Source: Actinacidiphila paucisporea
GTDB taxonomy: Bacteria; Actinomycetota; Actinomycetes; Streptomycetales; Streptomycetaceae
Reading direction: 5' to 3'
Length of the DNA stretch: 64,000 bases
Assembly: GCF_900142575.1 (NCBI RefSeq)
Contig: NZ_FRBI01000006.1
Location: forward strand, 180,418 to 244,417
Shown here one piece after another: positions 31,004 through 39,916 of the stretch (within the stretch, counting starts at the first letter, position 1; each line of letters begins with the position of its first letter). The translations under genes and the position numbers were made by a program. Under the pieces are notes generated by a model. It searched no databases. It was not told the origin of the DNA and worked only from the letters and a program-made list of their open reading frames with translations.

Positions 31004-32299
31004 TCAGTCGCCGCCCTGGCCGTGCTCGACGCCGGTACGGGTGTCGATCTCGCGCCAGAATCCGGCCCTGATCGCGTACCGGTCGTGCTCGTCGATCTGG
31101 TCGTCCTTGTGGGCGAGCAGGCCGAAGCGGGCGGCGTATCGCAGCAGCTCGCCGTCGATGCGGTGTGGGACCCGGGGGTAGTGGGTGGACAGCTGCTGGA
31201 GCTGGCCGGTGTCGGTGAGGCGGGCGATCCAGCGGCGGGCGAAGACCTGGCCCACCTCGTAGGGGTCGCCGCTGACAGCGGTGATGTCGGCCTCCCGGTC
31301 GGCCCAGCGCTGCTCGGCGGTGGTCAGCTGGGCCAGGGTGGGCAGGCCGCTGGTGTCGGGCAGGTCGGGGCCGCCGGCGCGGTCGGTCCAGCCCTTGTCG
31401 GACGACCAGCGCAGGGTGGCGTTGGGGGCGGGGTGCGGGGCGGCCGGCGGGGCGGCGTGCTGCTTGCCGAGGCCGGCCAGGTCCTTGGGGGTGGGTACGC
31501 CCCTGCTGCCGGATCCGGCCGGCTCCGCGGGTTCGGCGGTCGGCACGGTGCCGTTGTCCGCGGGATGCGGGTGTGGGTGCGGGTGCGGGTGCGGGTGCGG
31601 GGGGTGGGGTGGATGGGCCGGGTGGTCGAGGTGGTCGAGGTGCGGCTCCTGCGGGGGCGCCCCGGCGGACTCGGGCAGCGGCGCGGACAGGATCGCGGCG
31701 ATCTCCGGGCCGATGTCGGGCCGCGTACCGCCCACCGGGGGGCAGATCCCGTCCCTCGCCCTGATCGCGGCGGTGATCCACTCCCGGTCGAGGACCCGGC
31801 GCTCGTCGGCTTCGGCGACCAGGTCCTCCGACTGGTTGTAGTCGCCGTCGGCGGCCTGGACGGCCCACAGGTGGACGGCGACGCCGTGCTCCTTGGCGGA
31901 CATCATGCCGGGCAGCAGGTCGCCGTCGCCGGTGACCAGGACGATGTCGGAGCAGGCCCGGTTGCGGGCCAGCTCCGACAGCTCGGCGTGCATGGCGGCG
32001 TCGACGCCCTTCTGCGCCCACCGGCCGTCCGTCCGGGTGAGTGCGCCGAGCCGTACGGTCACCCGCGGCATCACCCGCAGCCGGCGGTGCTCGGGTTGCG
32101 GAACGCGGTCGGGTGCGCCGTCGAACCAGTAGATCCGCAGCAGCGGCTGCCCCGTCTCGCGTTCGGCCCTTTCCCGCAGGCCAGCGACGACGCCGGCATG
32201 ATCCACGACGATCCGGGAACGGGACGGTTCACCGGCCAGAAGGCTTGCTGCTGCGCCCAGTAGATATCCGGCGTCCACCAGGACGACGCAGCGGTCCAT
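31004..32299 (-). CDS. NYN-domain (PIN-like) protein with His-Pro repeat
   Basis: The 431-residue protein begins MDRCVVLVDAGYLLGAAASL, and the NYN fold continues with DIVLVTGDGDLLPGMMSAKE; Asp residues at about 9, 100, 121 and 123 are in place to bind metal as in PIN-like nucleases. A linker of about 100 residues rich in Pro and His, including a run of HP dipeptides, leads to a helical C-terminal domain (LRWSSDKGWTDRAGG onwards). It is probably an RNA-processing enzyme, but no target is known. GAGG precedes the ATG by six bases. Confidence 0.85.
   Translation of the reverse strand: MDRCVVLVDAGYLLGAAASLLAGEPSRSRIVVDHAGVVAGLRERAERETGQPLLRIYWFDGAPDRVPQPEHRRLRVMPRVTVRLGALTRTDGRWAQKGVDAAMHAELSELARNRACSDIVLVTGDGDLLPGMMSAKEHGVAVHLWAVQAADGDYNQSEDLVAEADERRVLDREWITAAIRARDGICPPVGGTRPDIGPEIAAILSAPLPESAGAPPQEPHLDHLDHPAHPPHPPHPHPHPHPHPHPADNGTVPTAEPAEPAGSGSRGVPTPKDLAGLGKQHAAPPAAPHPAPNATLRWSSDKGWTDRAGGPDLPDTSGLPTLAQLTTAEQRWADREADITAVSGDPYEVGQVFARRWIARLTDTGQLQQLSTHYPRVPHRIDGELLRYAARFGLLAHKDDQIDEHDRYAIRAGFWREIDTRTGVEHGQGGD
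31569..31612. repeat. GGGTGC-type hexanucleotide repeat in the NYN gene
   Basis: A run of GGGTGC-like hexamers encodes alternating His and Pro in the linker of the NYN protein. Being a multiple of three, copy-number change would alter linker length without breaking the frame. Confidence 0.8.
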
Positions 32300-32590
32300 A
32301 TCGCACCTCTTCCGGTCGCCCCCCTCGGCCCTGAATCCCCCCAGGTCCTCACGAGTCTGCCCGAATGCCGGGGCGTTATGAGCTGGAACACGATCTTCGG
32401 CGTGGCGCTCATGCCGTTTCCGCCACATCCGCGTCGCCAACTGCCCGAAATGCGCGCTTCGTACTCCCGTGCAAATCTGATGTCGGCCGCTCGGCCACGA
32501 GCCCCACCGGGGCGTAGAGCCCGCTGGGCGTCAAGCCCGCAGTGGGGGCAGGCCGATGGGCCGACATCCCCTCATCAGGAAGGCACGAAA

Positions 32591-32770
32591 GTGGCTAAGA
32601 ACCGGAACCAGAACCCGAACCGCCGGCCCGAGCAGCACCAGGACCAGCAGCGCAACTCCGGCATGGAGCCGCAGGAGCAGGAGCGCGGCCACCAGGCCGA
32701 GGAGCGCATGATGCCCACCGCCGGCCAGGCGCCGCGCGGCAAGCAGCAGAAGCGGTTCGGCCACAACTGA
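32591..32770 (+). CDS. Small hydrophilic Gln/Arg/Asn-rich protein
   Basis: The 59-residue product starts MAKNRNQNPNRRPEQHQDQQ and ends QKRFGHN. It is strongly charged, has no hydrophobic core and is probably disordered. Similar small hydrophilic proteins occur near dnaE in other Streptomyces. AGGAAGG lies eight bases before the GTG. The function is unknown. The 291 bases upstream, shared with the divergent NYN gene, show no other gene. Confidence 0.75.
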   Translation: MAKNRNQNPNRRPEQHQDQQRNSGMEPQEQERGHQAEERMMPTAGQAPRGKQQKRFGHN

Positions 32771-32819
32771 ACGTGCCGCCCCTGCCGTTGGGCATGAGGC
32801 AATGAGGCACGCAGCATGA

Positions 32820-32849
32820 GCGGGGGTGTCCCTTCCGGGGCACCCCCGC
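32820..32849. terminator. 13-bp hairpin between the small ORF and dnaE
   Basis: A 13-bp GC-rich stem (one G-U pair) closes a TTCC loop in the gap between the convergent small gene and dnaE. It lacks a U-tract but is stable, as is usual in high-GC actinomycetes. Confidence 0.75.
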
Positions 32850-32865
32850 GCGCGTCGTGCGGCGG

Positions 32866-35800
32866 TCAGCCCGCCTGCTGGCCGGCGCCCAGGCAGGCCG
32901 GCCCCAGCAGCGCCTTGAGGTCGCCGAACAGCGACGGGTCGGCGGTCACCCGGTGCCGGTCCAGCCGCAGCACGGTGGTGGACCGCGCCCCCTGCAACCG
33001 CACCCGCACCTCGGTGTTGCCCTTGTGGCTGGCCAGCACCTCGCCGAGCCTGGCGACCAGCGGCGGGGTGACCTTGACCGTCGGGATGGAGATGCTCACC
33101 GGCGCGTTGGTGCCCATGTCGGTCAGGTCGGGGACCATCAGCTCCATGGCGACCAGCCGCGGGATGTCCTCGCGCTTGTCGAGCCGGCCCTTGACGAAGA
33201 CCACCGAGTCCTCCATCAGTTGGGTGGACACCAGCTGGTAGGTCGCGGGGAAGAACATGCAGTCCACCGAGCCCGCCAGGTCCTCGACGGTGGCGATCGC
33301 CCAGGCGTTGCCCTGCTTGGTCATCTTGCGCTGCAGCCCGGAGATGATGCCGCCGATGGTGACGATGGCGCCGTCCTGGTAGTCGCCGGCGAGCGCGGCG
33401 ATGGCGGCGTCGGTCTTGTCGCCGAGGATGTGCTCGATGCCGAACAGCGGATGGTCGGACACGTACAGGCCGAGCATCTCCCTTTCCTGGGCGAGCAGAT
33501 AGGCCTTGTCCCATTCGATGTCGGAGAAGACCACGTCCATGCCGAAGGCGGGCCCGTCGTCCGCGTCGCCCTCGCCCATGCCGCCGAAGAGGTCGAACTG
33601 CCCCTCGGCCTCCTTGCGCTTGACCTGCACCACGTTGTCGATCATCGACTCGAAGTGCTCGGTCAGGCCGCGCCTGGTGTGCCCCATGGTGTCGAAGGCG
33701 CCGGCCTTGATCAGCGACTCGACCGTCCGCTTGTTGCAGACCACGACCTCGACCTTGTCGAGGAAGTCCGGGAAGCTCGCGTAGCGGCCCTTGGACTTGC
33801 GGCACCTGACGACCGAATCCACCACGTTCCCCCCGACGTTGCGGACGGCGGTGAGGCCGAAGACGATCGTGTCGTCGCCGCGCGGGGTGAAGTTGGCGTT
33901 GGACTCGTTCACATCCGGGGGCAGCACCTTGATGCCCATCCGGCGGCACTCGTTGAGATAGAGCGCCATCTTGTCCTTGTCGTCCTTCACGGACGTCAGC
34001 AGGCCCGCCATGTACTCGGCCGGATAGTTCGCCTTGAGATACGCCGTCCAGTACGACACCAGGCCGTACGCGGCGGAGTGCGCCTTGTTGAAGGCGTATC
34101 CCGCGAAGGGCACCAGCACGTCCCAGACCGCCTGGATGGCCTGGTCGGAATAGCCGCGCTCGCGCATGCCGGCCTGGAAGGGGATGAACTCCTTGTCCAG
34201 GACCTCTTTCTTCTTCTTGCCCATCGCCCGGCGCAGCAGGTCGGCCTGGCCGAGCGTGTAGCCGGCCAGCACCTGGGCGGCCTTCTGCACCTGCTCCTGG
34301 TAGACGATCAGGCCGTAGGTGACTTCGAGGACCTCGCGGAGCGGTTCTTCCAGCTCCTTGTGGATCGGGGTGATCTCCTGCTGCTTGTTCTTGCGCAGGG
34401 CGTAGTTGATGTGCGAGTTCATGCCCATCGGGCCCGGCCGGTAGAGGGCCGAGACGGCGGAGATGTCCTCGAAGTTGTCGGGCTTCATCATCCGCAGCAG
34501 CGCCCTCATAGGCCCGCCGTCGAACTGGAAGACGCCCAGGGTGTCACCGCGGCCCAGCAGGGCGTACGTGTTGGGGTCGTCGAGCGGCAGCGACAGCAGG
34601 TCGATGTCGACGCCCTTGTTGGCCTTGATCGACTTGACCGCGTCATCCATGATCGTCAGGTTGCGCAGGCCAAGGAAGTCCATCTTGAGCAGGCCGAGCG
34701 ACTCGCAGCTCGGGTAGTCCCACTGCGTCACGACGGCGCCGTCGTTCTTCGGCGAGAAGATCGGCACATGGTCGATCAGCGGCTCGGCGGACATGATCAC
34801 GCCGGCGGCGTGCACGCCCATCTGCCGGACCAGGCCCTCGATGCCCTTCGCCGAGTTGATCACCTTGGTGACGTCCGGCTCGTTCTCGTACATCGCCCGG
34901 ACCTCGCCCGCCTCGCTGTAGCGGGGGTGGTCCTTGTCGGTGATGCCGGACAGCGGGATGCCCTTGCCGAGCACGTCGGCGGGCATCGCCTTGGTGATCC
35001 GGTCGCCCATCGAGAACGGGTAGCCCAGCACCCGGGCCGAGTCCTTGATCGCGGCCTTGGCCTTGATGGTGCCGTAGGTCGCGATCTGGGCGACCTTGTC
35101 GGAGCCGTACTTCTCGGTCACGTAGCGGATGACCTCGCCGCGCCTGCGCTCGTCGAAGTCGATGTCGACGTCGGGCATGGAGACGCGCTCGGGGTTCAGG
35201 AACCGCTCGAAGATCAGCCCGTGCGGGACCGGGTCGAGGTCGGTGATGCCCATCGCGTAGGCGACGATCGAGCCGGCCGCGGAACCGCGGCCGGGGCCGA
35301 CCGCGATGCCGTTGTTCTTCGCCCACATGATGAAGTCGGCGACCACCAGGAAGTACCCGGGGAAGCCCATCTGGACGATGGTGTCCATCTCGTAGTCCGC
35401 GAGCTTCTGCCGGTCCTCGGGAATGCCGCCGGGGAAGCGCCTGGCCATGCCGCGGGCGACCTCCTCGCGGAACCAGGTGACCTCGGTGTAGCCCTCGGGC
35501 ACGTCGAACTTGGGCATCAGGTTCCTGAACTGGAACATGCCCTCGGTCTCGACCCGGTCGGCGATCAGCAGCTGGCTGTTGCGGCAGCCCTCCTGCCAGG
35601 CGTCGGAGGAGTCGATCGCGTACATCTCGGCGGCGGACTTGAGGTAGTAGCCGGAGCCGTCGAACTTGAAGCGGTCCGGGTCCGACATGTTGGAGCCGGT
35701 CTGGATGCACAGCAGGGTGTCGTGCGCGGACGACTCCTCGGCATAGGTGTAGTGCGAGTCGTTGGTGACCACGAACGGCGCCTGGAGCTTCCTGGCGATC

Positions 35801-36420
35801 TCCTCCAGGCCCTGGCGGGCCCGGCGGTCGATGTCGATGTTGTGGTCCATGATCTCGACGAAGAAATTCTCCTTGCCGAAGATGTCCTGGTACTCGCCGG
35901 CGGCCTTGATCGCCTCGTCCATCTGCCCCAGCCGGATCCGGGTGGAGATCTCGCCGGACGGGCAGCCGGTGGTGGCCATCAGGCCCTCGGAATACTGGGC
36001 GAGCAGCTCGCGGTCCATCCGGGGCTTGCGGAAGTAGCCCTCGAAGGACGCCCGGGACTGTGCGCGGAAGAGATTGTGCAGCCCGACGCTGTTGCGCGCC
36101 CAGATCGTCATGTGGGTGTACGCGCCCGCGCCGGAGACGTCGTCGCCCTTCTGATGCGGTGCGCCCCATTTGACCGGTTTGTTGTACCGCCGCGACTCGG
36201 GCGCCAGATACGCCTCGATACCCATCACCGGGGTCACACCGGCGGCCTTGGCCTGGTGGAAGAAGTCGTAGGCCCCGTGCAGATTGCCGTGATCGGTGAT
36301 GGCCACATGGCTCATCCCCATCTCGTTGCACGCCTTGAACATGTCCTTCAGTCTCGCCGCTCCGTCCAGCAGCGAATACTGGGTGTGGACGTGCAGGTGA
36401 GTGAAGGGCTGATCGGTCAA
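32866..36420 (-). CDS. dnaE: DNA polymerase III alpha subunit (DnaE1)
   Basis: DnaE1 is the main replicative polymerase subunit. The 1184-residue protein has an N-terminal PHP domain (FTHLHVHTQYSLLDG, ITDHGNLHG), the catalytic aspartates in PDVDIDFDERRR, helix-hairpin-helix and OB-fold sections toward the C-terminus, and the usual family length. In actinobacteria the PHP domain provides proofreading. The best start is a TTG at 36420 (MTDQPFTHLHVHT), ten bases after GGAGG; upstream in-frame codons would add a poorly conserved leader. Confidence 0.95.
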   Translation of the reverse strand: MTDQPFTHLHVHTQYSLLDGAARLKDMFKACNEMGMSHVAITDHGNLHGAYDFFHQAKAAGVTPVMGIEAYLAPESRRYNKPVKWGAPHQKGDDVSGAGAYTHMTIWARNSVGLHNLFRAQSRASFEGYFRKPRMDRELLAQYSEGLMATTGCPSGEISTRIRLGQMDEAIKAAGEYQDIFGKENFFVEIMDHNIDIDRRARQGLEEIARKLQAPFVVTNDSHYTYAEESSAHDTLLCIQTGSNMSDPDRFKFDGSGYYLKSAAEMYAIDSSDAWQEGCRNSQLLIADRVETEGMFQFRNLMPKFDVPEGYTEVTWFREEVARGMARRFPGGIPEDRQKLADYEMDTIVQMGFPGYFLVVADFIMWAKNNGIAVGPGRGSAAGSIVAYAMGITDLDPVPHGLIFERFLNPERVSMPDVDIDFDERRRGEVIRYVTEKYGSDKVAQIATYGTIKAKAAIKDSARVLGYPFSMGDRITKAMPADVLGKGIPLSGITDKDHPRYSEAGEVRAMYENEPDVTKVINSAKGIEGLVRQMGVHAAGVIMSAEPLIDHVPIFSPKNDGAVVTQWDYPSCESLGLLKMDFLGLRNLTIMDDAVKSIKANKGVDIDLLSLPLDDPNTYALLGRGDTLGVFQFDGGPMRALLRMMKPDNFEDISAVSALYRPGPMGMNSHINYALRKNKQQEITPIHKELEEPLREVLEVTYGLIVYQEQVQKAAQVLAGYTLGQADLLRRAMGKKKKEVLDKEFIPFQAGMRERGYSDQAIQAVWDVLVPFAGYAFNKAHSAAYGLVSYWTAYLKANYPAEYMAGLLTSVKDDKDKMALYLNECRRMGIKVLPPDVNESNANFTPRGDDTIVFGLTAVRNVGGNVVDSVVRCRKSKGRYASFPDFLDKVEVVVCNKRTVESLIKAGAFDTMGHTRRGLTEHFESMIDNVVQVKRKEAEGQFDLFGGMGEGDADDGPAFGMDVVFSDIEWDKAYLLAQEREMLGLYVSDHPLFGIEHILGDKTDAAIAALAGDYQDGAIVTIGGIISGLQRKMTKQGNAWAIATVEDLAGSVDCMFFPATYQLVSTQLMEDSVVFVKGRLDKREDIPRLVAMELMVPDLTDMGTNAPVSISIPTVKVTPPLVARLGEVLASHKGNTEVRVRLQGARSTTVLRLDRHRVTADPSLFGDLKALLGPACLGAGQQAG

Positions 36421-36479
36421 GGCGGCGACACCTCCGGCGAGAACGGGCCATCGGAACGGGTTGTCTGGCGGCGTCGGTG

Positions 36480-36485
36480 AGTCTA
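36480..36485 (-). promoter_or_regulatory. Candidate -10 element for dnaE
   Basis: TAGACT on the minus strand lies about 60 bases upstream of the dnaE TTG start, in the 167-base gap shared with the divergent membrane-protein gene. A matching -35 is not clear. Confidence 0.3.
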
Positions 36486-36587
36486 CGACCCGGGTACGAC
36501 AGAGCGGGCCGCAACCCGGCGACGGCGCCCGGCCCGCCGCCGGCGCGGGCTTCAAACGCACAGGCACCCGTGGCACACTCTGTCGCC

Positions 36588-37283
36588 ATGGAGGCGATAC
36601 GACCGCGGCTGAGGGCACTGCGTGCCGCCCTCTTCGCCGCGCTGTGCCTCACGCTCTCCTCGACCTCGCACGTCCTGATGGCCAAGGCCCCGCTGCCGCT
36701 GCCCGCGGTGGCCGTGGCCTTCGCCGCGGTCTTCGCGCTGGTCTACCTGGCCACCGCCCGCCCCGAGTGCGGCTTCTGGACGCTGGCCGGCCTGATGGTG
36801 CCGCTCGAACTGGCCGTCGACACCGTGCTGACCACCGGGCAGCAGGCCTGCTACGGCGCTTTCGGCGGCCCGGTGACCGGTCCGTGGCGGTCCTTCAACG
36901 AGGCCTTCCTGTGCCACACCGGCCATGTCGGCCCGACCCCTGCCACCCCGCTCGCCGCGGTGCCGGGAGGCGCCCAGGCGGCCGCCCAGATGCAGTCCAG
37001 CGCCCTGCCCTGGCTGCTGCTGGCCGTGCACGTCTGCGTGGGCCTGCTGGCCGCCTGGTGGCTGCGGAGGGGCGAGGCGGCCCTGCACCAGACCGTACGG
37101 GCCGTCGCGCTGGCCGCCTTCCGCCCGCTGCTGTTCGCCGCTGCCGCCATCCGCAGCGTGCTCACCGCGGTGCCGCACCGGGTGCGACCGGCCGCCCGCA
37201 CCCGCGGGGCGGGCGGCCCGACCGCCCGCCGGCTGCACCACGCCGTCGTACGCCGTGGTCCGCCCGTCCCGGCCACCGCCTGA
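36588..37283 (+). CDS. Membrane protein of unknown function
   Basis: The 231-residue protein has about four membrane helices (residues 10-30, 38-58, 62-82 and 138-160) and a basic, Arg-rich C-terminal tail of about 60 residues. A loop between helices three and four contains two cysteines (QQACYGAFGG, AFLCHTGH). The ATG at 36588 follows a CACACT element closely, so the leader is probably short. It precedes a thioredoxin-fold protein gene by 58 bases, which hints at an envelope role. Confidence 0.75.
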   Translation: MEAIRPRLRALRAALFAALCLTLSSTSHVLMAKAPLPLPAVAVAFAAVFALVYLATARPECGFWTLAGLMVPLELAVDTVLTTGQQACYGAFGGPVTGPWRSFNEAFLCHTGHVGPTPATPLAAVPGGAQAAAQMQSSALPWLLLAVHVCVGLLAAWWLRRGEAALHQTVRAVALAAFRPLLFAAAAIRSVLTAVPHRVRPAARTRGAGGPTARRLHHAVVRRGPPVPATA

Positions 37284-37341
37284 CCGCGGGACCGGCACGG
37301 CACCACCCCCCACTCACCACGCGTACTCACGGAGATCCGTC

Positions 37342-38145
37342 ATGAGCAACCGCAACAGCAAGGCCAGCAAGGAAGCCGCCCGCGAGCGGCTGCGCGCCCA
37401 GCGCGAGAAGGAGGCCAAGCAGGCCAAGGTCCGCCGCCAGCTGGCCGTCGGCGGCGGCGTCGTGGCCCTGCTGGCGATAGCCGGCGGCGTCGCCTTCGCC
37501 GTCAACGAGATGAACAAGCCGAGCTACTGGTCGGCGGCCGCCAAGAACACCCTGGTCAAGCCGGCCAACACCTCGGGCACCGACGGCACCACGATCGTCA
37601 TCGGCGACGCGGGCAACAAGAACGTCGTCCACGAGTACGAGGACCCCCGCTGCCCGTACTGCGCCGCCTACGAGCAGACCGCGGGCGACGCGGTGCTGCA
37701 GGGCGCCAAGGACGGCAAGTACCAGATCAACTACACGTTCGGCACTTTCATCGACGACAAGGACAACGGCTCCGGCTCGAAGAAGGCGCTCAGCGCCATG
37801 GGCGCCGCGCTGAACGTGTCCGTGGACGCCTTCGAGCAGTACCACAAGGCTCTGTACTCCAAGGCCAACCACCCGGACGAGACCTCGGACTCCTACAAGA
37901 GCGCCGACAAGCTGATCTCCATCGCCCAGCAGGTCCCGGCGCTCAAGAACAACGCCAAGTTCTCCGACGCGGTCAAGAAGGGCACCTTCGACAAGTGGGC
38001 GCTGGTCATGACCGCCGCCTACAACAAGGACCCCGCGTCCGCGAAGGGCACCCCCTACGTCCTGGTCAACGGCACCGCCGTCGAGGTCAACGGCGTGGCC
38101 TCCGACCAGGTCGTGGCGGGCATCGCGGCCCAGCTGAAGAAGTAG
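37342..38145 (+). CDS. Membrane-anchored DsbA-like thioredoxin-fold protein
   Basis: The 267-residue protein has a charged N-terminus (MSNRNSKASKEAARERLRAQ), one membrane helix (about 33-53) and an extracytoplasmic DsbA-like domain with the CPYC motif in YEDPRCPYCAAYEQ. It probably acts on disulfides of secreted proteins. GGAGA precedes the ATG. It is a paralogue of the CPAC protein at 6394-7206, with different residues between the cysteines, so their redox potentials probably differ. Confidence 0.88.
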   Translation: MSNRNSKASKEAARERLRAQREKEAKQAKVRRQLAVGGGVVALLAIAGGVAFAVNEMNKPSYWSAAAKNTLVKPANTSGTDGTTIVIGDAGNKNVVHEYEDPRCPYCAAYEQTAGDAVLQGAKDGKYQINYTFGTFIDDKDNGSGSKKALSAMGAALNVSVDAFEQYHKALYSKANHPDETSDSYKSADKLISIAQQVPALKNNAKFSDAVKKGTFDKWALVMTAAYNKDPASAKGTPYVLVNGTAVEVNGVASDQVVAGIAAQLKK

Positions 38146-38176
38146 CCCCCGCGTGCGGCTTCCTCCGGCGGGCTAC
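38142..38176. terminator. Hairpin spanning convergent stop codons
   Basis: GTAGCCC (38142-38148) and GGGCTAC (38170-38176) form a stem that contains the TAG stops of both the thioredoxin-fold gene and the convergent hydrolase gene. It probably terminates both transcripts. Confidence 0.55.
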
Positions 38177-38739
38177 AGCTCCCGGAGGAAGTCCAGCGCG
38201 ACCGCCCAGGTGCGCGCCGCGGCCTCCTCGTCGTAGTCGGGCAGGCCGGGGTCGGTGTAGAGGTGGCCGGCGCCGCGGTAGCGGTGGACCTCCACGTCGG
38301 CGCCCGCCTTGCCCATCCGCAGATACCAGGCGTTCAGCCAGTCGTCCGGCTCGAACGGGTCGGGGTCGGCGACGTGCAGCTGCACCGGGATGTCGGTGGC
38401 CGCGTCGTCGGCGATGTCCGAGGTGCCGTGCAGGAGCAGCAGCCCGCGGGCCCGCTCGTCGCCGAGCGCCAGGTTCTGCGCGACCGAGCCGCCCAGCGAG
38501 AACCCGGCGTACACCAGGCCCTGGTCGGACAGCGGCGCCGCCGCGGCGACCGCCCGGCGCAGCAGCTCGTCCTTGCCGATCTCGTCCTTGATCCGCATCC
38601 CCTCCTCCGCGTCGGTGGTCGTCCTGCCGTCGTAGAGGTCGGGCACCAGCACCTCGTGCCCGGCTGCCCGCAACCGGTCGGCGGCGCTGTGCACGGCCGG
38701 CCGCAGGCCGTACATGGAGTGGAACAGGACGATCGTCAC
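38173..38739 (-). CDS. Dienelactone hydrolase-family alpha/beta hydrolase
   Basis: The 188-residue protein has the alpha/beta hydrolase layout with the nucleophile elbow GFSLGGS (Ser rather than the Cys of classical dienelactone hydrolase), an Asp in HVADPDPF and a His in GAGHLYTD. GGAGG lies eight bases before the GTG at 38739. The substrate is unknown. It is a single gene between the thioredoxin-fold gene and the divergent MscS gene. Confidence 0.85.
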   Translation of the reverse strand: MTIVLFHSMYGLRPAVHSAADRLRAAGHEVLVPDLYDGRTTTDAEEGMRIKDEIGKDELLRRAVAAAAPLSDQGLVYAGFSLGGSVAQNLALGDERARGLLLLHGTSDIADDAATDIPVQLHVADPDPFEPDDWLNAWYLRMGKAGADVEVHRYRGAGHLYTDPGLPDYDEEAAARTWAVALDFLREL

Positions 38740-38807
38740 AGGGTTTCCTCCGGCTGGTCGGGTACGCGTCCATGGTGCCATTGGGACGTCGGACCTGAGA
38801 GGTGACC

Positions 38808-39845
38808 ATGGAAGGCGCGTTGCGGCCGGTACTGGTGGTGGGCGTGGCACTCGCGCTCTCCCTGGCCGTGGGGTGGGCCGTGGACAGATCGCTGTCCAAG
38901 GCGGACGCGCGGCACCCGGAGACCCCGCTGTGGCACCTGCTGCGGCGCTGCGGGCTGCCACTCCAGGTGGCACTGTGCACGGCCATCCTGCGCGGCGCCT
39001 ACCGGGCCGCCCACATCGGCAAGGCGCACAACGCGGCCGTCGGACGGGGCCTCACCCTGGTGCTGATCGGCGCCACCGCCTGGCTGCTGGTCAGGGTCGC
39101 GACCGCCGTCACCGACTCCTCCTACGCGCGCTACGCGGCGGTCTCCAGGGACGTCGCGAAGATCCGCCGGCTGCGGACCCAGTCCACGCTGATCCAGCGG
39201 GTCTTCACCGCGATCGTCGGGGTGATCGCCGTCGCCTCGATGCTCTTCAGCTTCCCCGAGATGCGCACCGTCGGGGCCTCGATGCTGGCGTCGGCCGGCA
39301 TCATCGGCATCGTCGCCGGTGTCGCGGCCCAGGCCACGCTGGGGAACCTCTTCGCCGGGCTGCAGATCGCCTTCGGCGACATGGTGCGGATCGGCGACAC
39401 CGTGGTGGTGGACGGCGAGTGGGGCACGGTCGAGGAGATCACGCTGACGTATCTGAGCGTCCGCACCTGGGACGAGCGGCGGATCACCATGCCGGTGTCG
39501 TACTTCACCAGCAAGCCGTTCGAGAACTGGTCCCGGGGCGACGCCCGGATGACCGGCACGGTCTACTTCCACCTCGACCACGCGGTGCCGGTCGACGCGA
39601 TGCGCAAGCAGCTCTACGAGGTGCTGGAGCAGAGCAGGGAATGGGACCGCAGGGCGTGGAATCTCGTGGTGATCGACACCACACCCACCACCGTCCAGGT
39701 CAGGGCCCTGGTCACCGCCAAGGACGCCGACGACATCTTCAACCTGCGCTGCGCGGTGCGCGAGCAGCTGATCGACTGGCTGCGCCGCGAGCACCCCTAC
39801 GCGCTGCCGCGGGTGAGCACCACCCCCGCGCCCGGCGCCTCCTGA
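38808..39845 (+). CDS. MscS-family mechanosensitive ion channel
   Basis: The 345-residue protein has about four membrane helices, then the MscS pore helix and beta domain (GIIGIVAGVAAQATLGNLFA, then GLQIAFGDMVRIGDTV and EEITLTYLSVRTWDERRI). Such channels release solutes under osmotic down-shock. The ATG at 38808 follows GAGG by five bases. Its TGA is the first TGA of an 8-bp tandem repeat. Confidence 0.9.
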   Translation: MEGALRPVLVVGVALALSLAVGWAVDRSLSKADARHPETPLWHLLRRCGLPLQVALCTAILRGAYRAAHIGKAHNAAVGRGLTLVLIGATAWLLVRVATAVTDSSYARYAAVSRDVAKIRRLRTQSTLIQRVFTAIVGVIAVASMLFSFPEMRTVGASMLASAGIIGIVAGVAAQATLGNLFAGLQIAFGDMVRIGDTVVVDGEWGTVEEITLTYLSVRTWDERRITMPVSYFTSKPFENWSRGDARMTGTVYFHLDHAVPVDAMRKQLYEVLEQSREWDRRAWNLVVIDTTPTTVQVRALVTAKDADDIFNLRCAVREQLIDWLRREHPYALPRVSTTPAPGAS

Positions 39846-39906
39846 CCGCCTGACCGCCTGACCTCCTGACCGCCTGACCTCCTGACCGCCTGACCGCCTG
39901 ACCTCG
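39843..39906. repeat. Eight-copy TGACC(G/T)CC tandem repeat after mscS
   Basis: Eight consecutive 8-base units start with TGA and begin at the mscS stop codon. Because eight is not a multiple of three, successive TGA codons fall in all three plus-strand frames. The repeat fills nearly all of the gap to the convergent antiporter gene. Confidence 0.9.
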
Positions 39907-39916
39907 GGAGGGACGC

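Noticed and set aside
31004-32299. NYN protein as a toxin of a toxin-antitoxin pair
   Set aside because: It is large and has no adjacent antitoxin gene; the neighbour at 32591 is divergent and unrelated.
32857-36480. Long plus-strand frame opposite dnaE
   Set aside because: Low-complexity antisense frame with no recognisable domain.
39843-39906. CRISPR-like array
   Set aside because: The units are eight bases with no spacers; it is a simple tandem repeat.
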